DNA from: Elymus sibiricus
Lineage: Eukaryota > Streptophyta > Magnoliopsida > Poales > Poaceae
Assembly (NCBI GenBank): GCA_039707655.1
Contig: CM077672.1
Coordinates: forward strand, 197,074,537 to 197,138,536
DNA length: 64,000 nucleotides
Direction: 5' to 3'
Shown: piece after piece, positions 23,219 to 34,389 of the stretch
How the letters are laid out: every line of letters begins with the position of its first letter
Numbering within the stretch: the stretch's first letter is position 1
Notes under the pieces: model-generated
What the model saw: the letters and a program-made list of their open reading frames with translations, nothing else
Told to the model about the DNA's origin: nothing
The model's database searches: none
Position numbers and translations under genes: made by a program

Positions 23219-24275
23219 TGATAACCCACAAGTATAGGGGATCGCAACAGTTTTCGAGGGTAGAGTATTCAACCCAAATTTATTGATTCGACACAAGGGG
23301 AGCCAAAGAATATTTGCAAGTATTAGCAGTTGAGTTGTCAATTCAACCACACCTGGAAACTAAATATCTGCAGCAGAGTGATCAGTAGCACAGTAGTATG
23401 ATAGTTTGGTAGCGGTAGCAATAGTAGTAACGGTAAAAGTAGCAGCAATAGTAGTAGCAACAGTAGTGACTTAGCAAGAACAATATGTGAAGAACTCGTA
23501 GGCATTGTATCGGTGTTATACGTTGGATAACATTCATCATGTAACAGTCATAACCTAGGGCGACACAGAACTAGGTCCAATTCATCAATGTAATGTAGGC
23601 ATGTATTCCGTATATAGTCATACGTGCTTGCGATAAGAACTTGCATGACATGTTTTGTCCTACCCTCCTATGGCAGCGGGGTCCATAAGGAAACTAAGGG
23701 ATATTAAGGCCTCCTTTTAATAGAGAACCGGAACAAAGCATTAACACTTAGTGAATACATGAACTCCTCAAACTATGGCAATCACCGGAAAGAATCCCAA
23801 TTATTTTCACCTTGGGGTATGCGGATCATAACACATAGCAGGTGCATATAACTTGCAAGATCGGATCAAGAACACAAATATATTCATGAAAACATAAATG
23901 GTTCAGATCTGGAATCATGGCACTCGGGCCCTAGTGACAAGCATTAAGCATAGCAAAGTCATAGCAACATCAATCTCAGAACATAGTGGATACTAGGGAT
24001 CAAGCCCTAACAAAACTAACTCGATTACATGATAAATCTCATCCAACTCATCACCGTCCAGCAAGCCTATGAAGGAATTACTCACTCCCGGCGGTGAGCA
24101 TCATGAAATTGGTGATGAAGGATGGTTGATGATGACGATGCCGGAAGATCCCCCTCTCCGGAGCCCCAAACGGACTCCAGATCTAGCCTCCCGATGAAGA
24201 ACAGGAGGTGGCGGCGGCTCCGTATCATGAAACGCAATAAAACTTCCTCTCTTATTTTTTTCTATGGAATTGTGA

Positions 24276-24282
24276 ATTTATA
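24276..24282 (-). promoter_or_regulatory. TATA box of the Athila-group 3' LTR
   Basis: TATAAAT on the minus strand, about 35 bp downstream of a hairpin and of a CACGTG box (24308-24313). The equivalent box in the 5' LTR is 45956-45962. Confidence 0.65.
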
Positions 24283-24316
24283 GCGTTGGAATTAGGTCAG
24301 ACGGAGTCACGTGGGC

Positions 24317-24372
24317 CCCACGAGGTACCAGGGCGCGCCTGGGGGGGGTGGCGCGCCCTGGTGCCTCGTGGG
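24317..24372. promoter_or_regulatory. Inverted repeat (23-bp arms) upstream of the LTR TATA box
   Basis: Arms 24317-24339 and 24350-24372 pair with one mismatch around a G-rich 10-nt loop and contain GGCGCGCC. Equivalent inverted repeats lie at 45997-46057, 41679-41732, 50757-50834, 56458-56525 and 58921-58967. Confidence 0.8.
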
Positions 24373-24609
24373 CACTGGGTGGCCCCCCTTCTGTTGATGC
24401 TTGCGCCAATAATTTTTATATATTCCATAAAAATTCTCCAAAAAGTTTCATCCAATTCCAAGAACTTTTATTTCTGCACAAAAAACAACACCAAGGTAGT
24501 TCTGCTGAAAACAGCGTCAGTCCGGGTTAGTTTCATTCAAATCATGCAAATTAGAGTCCAAAACAAGAGCAAAAGTGTTTGGAAAAGTAGATACGATGGA
24601 GACGTATCA

Positions 24610-24621
24610 ACTCCCCCAAGC
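24610..24621 (-). other. Polypurine tract of the Athila-group element
   Basis: GCTTGGGGGAGT on the minus strand abuts the 3' LTR. Confidence 0.8.
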
Positions 24622-26082
24622 GTAACTCATTGCTTGTCCTCAAGCAATTTAGTTAACAAACTGAAGGTGATAAAGAAAAACTTTTACAAACTCTCAGGTC
24701 TGGTGCTTGTTTGAGAAGGTGTTGACTCAACAATAAAAGTAAAATAACATAAAAGTAAATAGATAGGCCCTTCGCAGAGGGAAGCATGGATTTGCAGAGG
24801 TGCCAGAGCTCGAACATTAAATCAGAGATAAATAAAATGTTGGGAGGTATGCCTTTCCTGTCAACGTCACGACTGAGAGTGTTCAATATCTTCCATACTA
24901 AACACATTAGCGGCGGTTCCCAAGTGGTAAAGTAAAGTTTACTCCCCCTCCACCAACAAACACAAGCCATGGCTAGCCGAATCCTCGGGTGCCCTCCATA
25001 CCAACAACTTTCCGGGGGAGTTTGTTTTATTATTTTGCAATTCTAATTATGGGACTGGGCATCCCGATTGCCAGCCCCTCTCGTGCAAGGACAAGTGAAT
25101 AAACACTCATCATGAGAATAACCCGCTTAGCATGGAAGATACTGACCGCCCCTTGTCGCTCCATGAGCGGTACGGGCACACAAAATAGATGTTCATTTGA
25201 ATATTTAGAGGTGGCACATGCAAATTTACTTAGAATGGCAGAGTAATACCGCATATAGGTAGATATAGTGGACTCATCTGGAATAACTTTGGTTTAAGGA
25301 TTTTGATGCACAAGCAGCCTTCCCGCTTAGTACAGGCGAAGGCTAGCAAATAGGTTGAGAAGCGACCAGCTAGAGTGCGAAAATGGTCATAATCATGCAT
25401 TATGAATAATCAACATTGAATACTAGCATGAGTAGGATATAAACACCATTAACATAAATATCATGGAGGCTATGTTGGTTTTGAATCAACTACATGCGTG
25501 AACATGTGCCAAGTCAAGCCACTTGAAACATTCAGAGGAGGATATCATATCATCATACTACATCACAATCATTTTAATGCATGTTGACACTCAAGATAAA
25601 TCATTATCCACTCCTAGCTACTTAAGCATGGCATGAGCAACTATAATCTCTAATTGTCATCATAAACATGTTTAATCATAATATGCTGAATCATGGATAC
25701 TGAGTTAAACTTATTTACAAAAACAAAGAACAAGTTGAGTTCATACCCGCTTTTCCTTGCCACAGTCACTTCATCAAATCATCGTCATTATTGCCTTTCA
25801 CTTGCATGACCGAATGATATGAAAATAAAAATAGTGCAAGTGTGCCGTGCACTAAGCTAGAATCTCCAAGCATTTTATTTAGAGGAGAAGACAAGGTAAA
25901 ATGGGCTCATTGTTAGATCAACAATAATGCATACGAGTGCCACTCAACATTTTCATCGTGGTCTTCTCCTTACAATGACTCAACAAAAGAAAAGAATTTC
26001 GGAGAAACACACGGATTTTTTTTGGAGTTTTTAGTTTTTCTAAAGAAAATAAAGAAGAAAAATGAAAAACAAGAAAAAAAAT
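24622..26082 (-). other. Non-coding 3' region of the Athila-group element (left of the Sirevirus)
   Basis: AT-rich, no ORF worth naming. It resembles the untranslated stretch normally found between the last ORF and the 3' LTR of Athila-group elements. Confidence 0.6.
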
Positions 26083-27389
26083 TGTTGGTGCAATAATTTG
26101 CCTCCTTATGTTTTGGAGATTGATTGACAAACAGTAAGGGACTGATATGTTTGCTAGTGCACACAGAGTAACAGGTCCCTGGAGTTAAGAGGAGTTTGGA
26201 TTCATAACTCCGAAGAATATCCCCTGCATAGCAGTGAAAGGTATCACCGAAGGTTATGACGATAAGAGTGACCCCTCAAAATTTGCCGACGTGAAGCAAT
26301 TGGTTCGGTGCCTGTCCGAAGGAAGTGACTGCAGCCGAGGAGATTGAAGACGAAGAGAAGACGTAGCATTTTTTCGTTGTTTCTTTTCGACTTATTGAGT
26401 CATAGGACCACCGTACTATTAAGAGGGGTGTAGCGTTCTAAGATTTGATTCACTGATGCTAAACCCAAATCCTATGAAAGCTGTGAGAGAAATCTCTTTG
26501 TGTTTCGAGCAAATACTTGGCAGCAAGAGACTGTGATCTTCTTCGCTGCGAGAGATTTGTCTCTGACCGAGGAGTTAGCATTACTTGTTCCTCAAGTAAT
26601 GTTACCGTTGCTCCCAAATCCGACCGTTGTGAACGTGTCGGTTGGCCATTGGCTGGACCACGTGTCCAAAATGGTCATTTCCCATCAGGGAAGGCTGCGG
26701 CTATAAATAGCCACCCCGCGCCGGCGTTGTCCGGTGGCTGCTCCGTTTGATTCTGAGAAGATTGTTGAGCAACCCCTCTCCGAGAGATTTGAGTTTAAAA
26801 TCCACCGAGAGAAAAACCCTAGAGCCGAAAAATTAGATAGTGGTTCAGCATCACTAGAATCTAAGTCCAGTACGCTCCGCCTATTACTCTTGGGAGCTGC
26901 AAACTCTCTAGACGGTTAGGTGTCAATTTCTTCAGAGACCAAGAGTAATTGTGGTTCTCGAAGAAGAAGTCTGTAAAGGTTCGGAGATCGCCTCAAGTAT
27001 CTACCACGAGTAATCGGCATTGGTTGATGAACCAATTGTCGAGGAGAATAGGGCGAAGAGAGTTTATCTTCTGTGTTAAATCACAACCCCTCCAACCAGA
27101 CGTAGTCCTTGTGCAGAAGGGCGAACTGGTCTACCAAACACCTTGTCGCCATCGAGCATCACTGGTCACTTCTGCCACCCTCTTTACATTTGAACTGTGA
27201 CTTGCCATATTTCAATCATGTGATTTACCTCGATACATGTTGTTAGTTTCCATTCGGTAGTTTGTATTCGCTCACTGTTTACTGTATTTTCTTTCGTTCC
27301 GCTGCTGGGTTCCGAGAGTTTTGATATTTCCGAGAAAAATTTAAAACTCCCATTCACCCCCCCTCTGGTAGACATACTTCGATCCTACA
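26083..27389 (+). repeat. 5' LTR of the Sirevirus-like element
   Basis: 1307 bp with TG...CA ends; a TATA box is at 26702-26709; the mate is at 38638-39945. Confidence 0.93.
26702..26709 (+). promoter_or_regulatory. TATA box of the Sirevirus 5' LTR
   Basis: TATAAATA followed by a CG-rich leader (CCCCGCGCCGG). The copy in the 3' LTR is at 39258-39265. Confidence 0.7.
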
Positions 27390-27391
27390 AT

Positions 27392-27403
27392 TGGTATCAG
27401 AGC
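27392..27403 (+). other. Primer-binding site, initiator Met tRNA
   Basis: TGGTATCAGAGC, the standard Copia primer site, two bases after the LTR end. Confidence 0.92.
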
Positions 27404-27455
27404 AAGGTACTCCTTGACTCTGCTCATTTTGGTCTAACCACCTTGGAGTTTAAGT

Positions 27456-29702
27456 ATGTCTTCAGTGAGCAACAAGTCGCACCTCAAGATTCCCATCTTC
27501 GATGGGACGGACTACCCCTTCTGGAAGGAGAAGATGAAGATCCGTCTCCGAGCTATTGATGATGATATGTGGAATGTGGTGCAGAATGGATTCACAGTTG
27601 AAGTGCCCCAGGTCCCTACTGACCACGAGAAGAAACTCATTCAGATGGATGCTCAAACTAAAGATGAAATTGGTGGCCATCTCTCTCGTGCTCAATTTCT
27701 TCGCTACCGTCAGTGTGAAATTGCAAAGGAATTGTGGGACATTCTCGAAAAGATAAACGAGGGTGTTTCAACTCAGAAAGAAGCTCGCATTGATACACTT
27801 CGGGCCAAGTTCAATAGGTTCAAGCGAATTGGAAATGAAAGCTGTCAGCAAACTTTCGATCGTCTGAGTGACATTGCAAACGAGCTACAAGGTCTCGGCG
27901 CTAAAGACATCACTGATCATGAAGTTGTGAAGAAGTTGCTCCGATCCCTTGACAGTTCGTTCGACACTCTTGTCCTAATGATTCGGGAACGAGTTGATTT
28001 CAATGTCCTCGACTCTGCTGATATCATGGAAAGGCTGAACACCCACAAAGAACAAGAAGAAGAGAAAAGAGATCTCTATGTCTCAAGTCACCGAAAAAGT
28101 AATGCTCTCAAGGCTGTGCCTGATTCTTCCTCGGAAGGAAATGCCGATGAAGATTCAGATGACACCGAAAGAATTAGTCAGGATCTCGCATTGATCACGA
28201 AAAGATTCCAGCGCCTTCATAGGAAAAATCAGTTTCAGAAGAAAGGATCCAGCAACTCTGGCGGCTCCAAATCTTCATCAAAGCCAACAGGAGATTACAC
28301 CTGCTTCAAGTGCAAAAAGCCAGGCCATTTCATTTCGGACTGCCCTCTCTGAGAAGCTGAAATCCGTGCAAGTGGAAGATATGATTCAGGAAACCATGGC
28401 AAAAGCAAGAGCAAAAGCTACGACTCCGATGATGAGAAGAAAACGAAGAAGTTCTTCAAGAAGAAGGATTCCTCCAAGTCCTCGTCAAGATCTTCCTCGA
28501 AGAATCCCTCCAAGTCCTTGTCCAACTTCAAGAACACTTCACGCAAGGCCAAGGCGTACATCGGCAAGGAAATGGATTCCGAAGAAGAAGCATCCTCTGA
28601 CACCGAAGAGGTTGCTGAATCAGAGGAGGATTCCGATTCTGGCATGGCTGGCATAGCATGTGGCTCCACTCCAGCATCGAACTTCTTTGAGAATCATTCG
28701 AGCGACAACGAGTCTCCTGAATACTGCTTTATGGCCAAAGCTTCGAAAGAAAAGGTATCCTCCAAACATCACAAGGTTCACACCAGAGATCAATATTCTT
28801 CTGATGAGGATGACCATGCTAAACTGATCAAAATTGCTAATATACAACAAAACTCTCTCGAAAAAATTGAGAAGACCCTCAGGAAGTCTGAAGGGTTGTT
28901 GGTTGAGGAGATGGAGAAAAATCAGTCGTTGACCGAAGAGTATTCCACTCTCGAGTCTCGAATGAAAGAACTATCAGATCGTCATGATTTTCTCTCAGCT
29001 GACCACGAAAGATTGACTTATGATTACCTGAAACGGAAACAGGAACTCAAGTCGCTGAGAGAGGCTCATGATGATTTGATCAGAGAAAATTCTCTTCTCA
29101 CCCAACAACTCAAAGAGAAACTTGAAGTGTTTGTACCTCCTTGCTTAAAATGTCTTGAACACAGTAATGCTGAATCAAATGCTGAATCTTCTATGAATGC
29201 TAACCCCTCGGTCGAGGAAAATGGTTCTGTTTCTGATGAAAATGCCAGGTTGAAGGATCTTCTTCAGACAGGAATGTTCAAGTCTCTCAAAGGGCATCAA
29301 ACCCTGTGTGATGTTCTGAAGAAATCCATTCTTCACAAAAACCCCAGGAAGGAAGGTATCGGTTTTGAAAGGAAACTAAATGAGAATGGCTCCTACTGGG
29401 AACCAGATCAATATCCTCGCACTGTGTGGGTGCCTGCTAAGAGCAAAACGCTCGATGCAGCTTTACTTTCGGGATATGACTCGCCGATCCCCGAATACTC
29501 ATATGATGATTCTCTGGACAACTATAAGTTGTTCAAAAACCAACGTGGTGAGGCTGTTGCTCGCTATGTTGGACCGAACAGCAGGAATGGCCCTCCAAAG
29601 GAAGCTATCTGGGTGCCTAAGAAAACTATCGAAGCATTACCTGTTACTAGACTACTAACCATGCAGGAAGAAAATGCTCGATATATTCTGAAAAAGATTT
29701 GA
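27456..29702 (+). pseudogene. Sirevirus Gag (one internal TGA)
   Basis: This is the capsid/nucleocapsid protein. Residues 1-45 have the N-terminal motif typical of Copia Gag (FDGTDYPFWKEKM), 50-200 the helical Gag core, and 283-296 a CCHC knuckle (CFKCKKPGHFISDC). A TGA at 28350-28352 follows immediately, after which the same frame continues for 449 codons. That part holds an acidic Ser/Glu stretch, a coiled coil at about 28860-29120 and a C-terminal region with repeated WVPK/WVPA motifs. The long coiled-coil extension is usual in Sireviruses. Another 60 or so in-frame codons follow the TGA at 29700 before the protease. The ATG at 27456 is the first after the primer site. Confidence 0.87.
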
Positions 29703-29935
29703 CAGAATGAGTACATGCTTGTATCTCCCAACCGCTATGCTGATTCGTCTGGAAGGAATTTCAATGCATACTCTTTCGATTATTCTCATACTCATTCAAG
29801 TTACAATTCACATGACTATCGAAAGAAATCATATTCTGCTCGCTCATATGTTTCGAAGCCACCTACAATGATGTGCGTGGTTAAGAAAGCCTGATTTCTC
29901 TGCAGGACTATGTCTCTGGGTGTATCGAATGGATA

Positions 29936-31533
29936 ATGGATAGTGGATGCACTAGTCATATGACCGGAGACAAGTCGTTGTTTGTCGACCCCAACTTAAC
30001 TGCTTCATCTGAGAAGTACATTACTTTCGGCGACAACAACAAAGGAAAGGTACTTGGGTTAGGTAAAATTGCTATATCCAAGGACAAGAACATTGATGAT
30101 GTTTTACTTGTTCAGTCTCTTGGATTCAATCTTATGTCTGTTGGCAAGCTTTGTGATCTAGGCATGCAAGTTCTATTTTCTAAATCCAAATGCATTGTCT
30201 TCATGGCAACTGACAATTCCTTCGTGTTCGAAGGAAATAGAAAAGGTGATTTATATATTGTGGATTTTCTAAGGGTCCCTCAGTCCGAACTTGTTTGCTT
30301 GCAAAAGCAACCGAAGGATGGCTGTGGCACCGAAGACTTGGTCATGCAGGTATGAGAAACTTGCAGACTCTCGTGAAGAAAAATCATCTCCATGGTATTC
30401 CTGATGTGAAATTCGACAAGGATCGTCTCTGTGCTGCTTGTGAGGCTGGTAAATTGGCCAAGAAGCATCATTCATCAAAAACTGTCATGACCACAACAAG
30501 ACCACTGGAAATTCTTCATATGGATTTATTCAGGCCTCAAAACTATGCAAGTTTCGAAGACAGTCATTATGGTCTGGTTATTGTTGATGATTTTTCTCGA
30601 TATACTTGGGTATTCTTTCTCGAAGACAAAACTTGCACCCAAGACATCTTCAAAAGATTCGCCAAGAAGGCTAAAAATGAATATGAAGTGCGAATTAAGC
30701 ATGTCAGAAGCGACAATGGTACTGAGTTCAAAAATACTCATATCGAAGACTTTCTCGATGAAAATGGTATCACTCATGAATTCTCTGCCGCATACACTCC
30801 CCAACAGAATGGAGTTGTTGAGCGAAAGAATAGAACTCTTATTGAAATGGCAAGAACAATGCTCAGTGACTATAAAACTCCTATTCGTTTCTGGGCTGAT
30901 TCTATTAATACTGCTTGCCATGTTGTGAATCGTGTTTATCTTCACAAATTCCTTAAGAAAACTTCATATGAACTTATCACTGGGAAGAAACCAAATGTTT
31001 CTTACTTACGTGTTTTTGGTGCACCTTGCTATATTCGTGACATGAATCATAATTCCAAGTTTGCTCCCAAGGCACATGAAGGTTTTCTTCTTGGTTATGG
31101 CTCGAACTCGCATACTTATTGTGTCTATAACTCTCACCACGGGAAAGTTATGGAAACGGTAAATGTGCGGTTTGATGAATCTAACGGCTCCCAAAAGGAG
31201 CACCTGCCTAATGTGATAGATGAACCTCCGATTTCGGATGCTATTCGGCAAATGGCTATTGGGGATGTCAGGCCAGTCGAAGGAAATGTACCTGATTCTT
31301 CCGATGATGATGCTCCCATAGCTCGACGAACACGCCAAGCTACCACCGAAGCAAATGCCACTCCGAACACAAATGGCAACCCAAATGCGAATGCAAGTGC
31401 CGATCAAAATGGCAATCATGATGAAAATGGCGATACTAATGCCAATCCTGATGATGATGAGGAGGAAAATGAAAATGATCATCTCGAAGAAATCCTCACC
31501 CACGAGTGGCAAATCGAGTTGACCCTGCATTAA
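29936..31533 (+). pseudogene. Sirevirus protease and integrase (frameshifted)
   Basis: The protease starts at WIMDSGCTSHMTG, with active-site D-S-G at residues 2-4 of the 29936 segment. A 1-base shift at about 30296 separates it from integrase, which is open from 30295 to 31533. Integrase has the HHCC finger (H12, H17, C46, C49) and the catalytic residues D77, D140 and E176 in HMDLF, VRSDNGTEF and NGVVERKNR. HMDLFRP has Arg where Gly is normal. The C-terminal tail is rich in Asn and Asp (31330-31490) and then shifts frame near 31500 into RT. Confidence 0.87.
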
Positions 31534-33179
31534 TCCTTGAAGATCTCGAGAATCCAGGTTACCGACCCACAACTCGCTCTCGCACTCGTTTGGCTAACTA
31601 CTGTGGCAGCTTCTCTTTCGTCTCATTGACAGAACCTACCAAGTATGAAGAAGCTATGAATGATCCCGATTGGATGAATGCCATGCAAGAAGAGTTGGTG
31701 CAATTCGAATTGAATGATGTGTGGGAATTGGTTGACAAACCGAATCCTAAGAAGCACAATATCATCGGCACAAAATGGATTTTCCGAAATAAGCAAGATG
31801 AAAATGGCATTGTTGTGAGAAACAAAGCACGTCTTGTCGCTCAAGGGTATACACAGGTAGATGGTATTGATTTCGGTGAAACATATGCTCATGTTGCTCG
31901 CCTTGAGGCAATTTGTATTCTTCTCGCTTATGCAAATTACAATGATATTCTGCTTTATCAAATGGATGTGAAAAGTTCTTTCCTCAATGGTGAAATTGAT
32001 GAGGAAGTATATGTTAGGCAGCCACCTGGCTTTGAAAATCCTCAGTTTCCTAACAAAGTTTTCAGGTTGAAAATGGCACTGTATGGGTTGAAGCAAGCCC
32101 CTCGAGCTTGGTATGACACTCTAAAAAGATTTTTGCTCGACAAAGGGTTCAAGCCAGGATCCACTGATTCCACTCTTTTCACTCGTGCTATCGATGGCGA
32201 TCTATTCGTGTGTCAAATTTATGTGGATGATATTATTTTCAGTTGTACTAACAATGCTTGCAGCATGGAATTCGGGCGAATGATGTCCGTGAAGTATCAA
32301 ATGTCTATGATGGGTGAACTTAAGTTCTTTCTCGGACTACAAATTCGTCAACAGGACAATGGAATTTTCATAGCTCAGGAGAAATACCTGAGAGATTGTC
32401 TTAAGAAGTTCAAAATGCAAGATTGCAAATAGAAGGGTTACAAAACTCCCATGCCCACAAATGGCCAGCTGGACGCAGATGTGTACGGTAAAGATTACGA
32501 TCAGAAAGCTTATCGTTCGATGATTGGTTCTTTGCTGTACTTATGTGCATCCAGACCTGATATTATGTTGAGTGTTTGCATGTGTGCTCGTTTTCAAGCT
32601 GCACCGAAAGAATCGCATCACCAAGCGGTCAAGCGTATTCTGAGATATTTGGCTCACACCCCCACCTTAGGTTTATGGTATCCTAAGGGAGCACAGTTTG
32701 ACCTCGTTGGATATTCAGACTCATATTATGCAGGTGACCGGGTTGACAGGAAATCTACTTCGGGGACATGCCATTTCCTCGGTAGATCATTGGTTTGTTG
32801 GTCATCAAGGAAGCAGAATTGTGTCTCACTCTCTACGGCTGAGGCCGAATATATTGCTGCTGGCGCTTGTTGTACACAGTTATTATGGATGAAGCAGACT
32901 CTGAAGGATTATGGCATCAAGGTCAAGAAGATTCCTCTATTGTGCGACAATGAGAGTGCGATCAAAATTGCACACAATCCTGTGCAGCACTCTCGCACCA
33001 AGCATATTGAGATCAGACATCATTTCTTACGCGATCATGTTGCTCGAGAGGATATTGTTATCAGTCACGTCAACACCAAAGAGAATCTCGCCGATATCTT
33101 CACCAAGCCTCTCGACGAGAAAAGATTCTCTACGTTACGGTGTGAGCTAAATATCCTAGATTCCGCAAATGTGCAGTAA
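31506..33179 (+). pseudogene. Sirevirus reverse transcriptase and RNase H (one stop)
   Basis: RT shows YQMDVKSSFLNG (about residues 151-162), LYGLKQAPRAWY and the catalytic YVDD at 239-242. A TAG at 32430-32432 interrupts the frame in the connection, and the same frame continues from 32433. RNase H follows with GYSDSYYAG, STAEAEYIAA and LLCDNESAI, and the pol end ADIFTKPLDEKRF is as expected. The usual YSDADYAG is changed to YSDSYYAG, but the first catalytic Asp remains. Confidence 0.88.
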
Positions 33180-34389
33180 GCTGGACTCGGCACCCGTACC
33201 AACACTTCCACATCTTTGATGGAATGGGTGCATAACACTCGAAGAGTTTGAAAATTTTGACAAAGTGAAATTTTCTTTCTGAGAGTGAATACATTAACGA
33301 GGAACTAGACTAACCGGGTGCCACGATAATTGTGCGACGCTCGGGGTCATACAGTTCTTATACGGTGGGTAACGCCACCACAATTTCTCTTCGCTGAATT
33401 GCATTTGAAACCTTTCGTGTTAGTCCGAATGTATTTCACTCATAACTTGTATTTCGGGTATTTGTGTTTCTTCGTCTGAGTGAAATGCCTAGGACCTTGT
33501 TTTCCCTCTATTCTATCTCTTCCAGTCTATGCTGCTCTGTTATGAAAGCACAAAATTCATCTGTGACCGAAACTTTATCTGGTGTCCTTGACCACGTTAA
33601 AGGTTCGGTCCGAACTTAATCTGTTTTGCCGAAAGCCGTCCAAAATTTGGGGTTTCCCGCCCAGGTCTGGACCACGTTCTTGATGACGGTTGCCACGTGC
33701 TCATCATCAACTGCCAGCTTATCCTATCCGTTGAATCGCAAGCGCCCCTTGACTCCGTCCGTCCGATCAGATTCAGGGTGCGGTCATTTTCCCCTCGCAT
33801 ATATATTCTGCACCGCCCCCTTCCTCGTTTCACTTCACGTCTCCACCATTGCCACTCTCCGAAGCCCTAGCGCACTGCTCCTCCTCGAGTTCGACGACGC
33901 CGACCACCTTCGCCGCTTCACTGCCGGAAAGAGGTCGCCGGAGTCCTTCCTCGCCGCCGCGGATCATCTTCATCTCCGCGCCGCCGTAGTTGCTGCACAT
34001 CACCAAGTTAGGGTATGTGCAGTGCGAACTTGTTCTTCCGTTCATTCAGTTCAAGTTCATCCGCGGTAGAAATAGCCTTGTTTTTACTGAAATTTCTCAG
34101 ATCTTTACTGCTAGGTAACTTCTGTGGATGTGGTTTGTAGTTGTCCCTCGCATCCGAAAAACTTCAGATCTAGGGTTTGTGTTTTGTCTCGTCCGAACGG
34201 AATGCTTAGCACACTTACTAGTACTTTCTTCGAACCTACTAGTTCATTCTACACATTTCCTTCGCCCGAAACATTTCTCAAAGTCTGCATCTACTTCATC
34301 AAAAAACAATTTCTTTTTCAGAATCTTCGCTGTGTGCATTCGTAACCCTGTCCCCATTTTCCCTCGCATCTATCTCTGTTCACAGGAAA
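33180..34389 (+). promoter_or_regulatory. Promoter-like, intron-like spacer upstream of the extra Sirevirus ORF
   Basis: No ORF belongs here. From about 33660 the composition turns gene-like: GCCACGTGCTCATC (a CACGTG-type box), TATCCGTTGA, a TATA-like CATATATATTC at 33798-33808, then a C/T-rich leader. AGGGTATGTGCAG near 34010 could be a splice donor, and TGTTCACAG ending at 34384 a splice acceptor six bases before the ATG at 34390. Splice use and internal promoter activity are inferred from sequence only. Confidence 0.45.

Larger units (their letters stand above)
23219..24609 (-). repeat. 3' LTR of the Athila-group element
   Basis: 1391 bp, TGATAACCC...GACGTATCA on the plus strand. It holds an imperfect AGTAGC microsatellite (about 23400-23470), a TATA box and a 23-bp hairpin. 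The mate is at 44881-46294. Confidence 0.93.

Noticed and set aside
22863..23237. Plus-strand hydrophobic ORF with apparent membrane segments
   Set aside because: It is the reverse strand of the Lys/Glu-rich Tat Gag-protease linker, whose complement reads as Leu/Phe/Ser-rich.
23400..23470. AGTAGC microsatellite as a regulatory array
   Set aside because: Imperfect low-complexity repeat that varies in length between the two LTRs; I see nothing beyond slippage.
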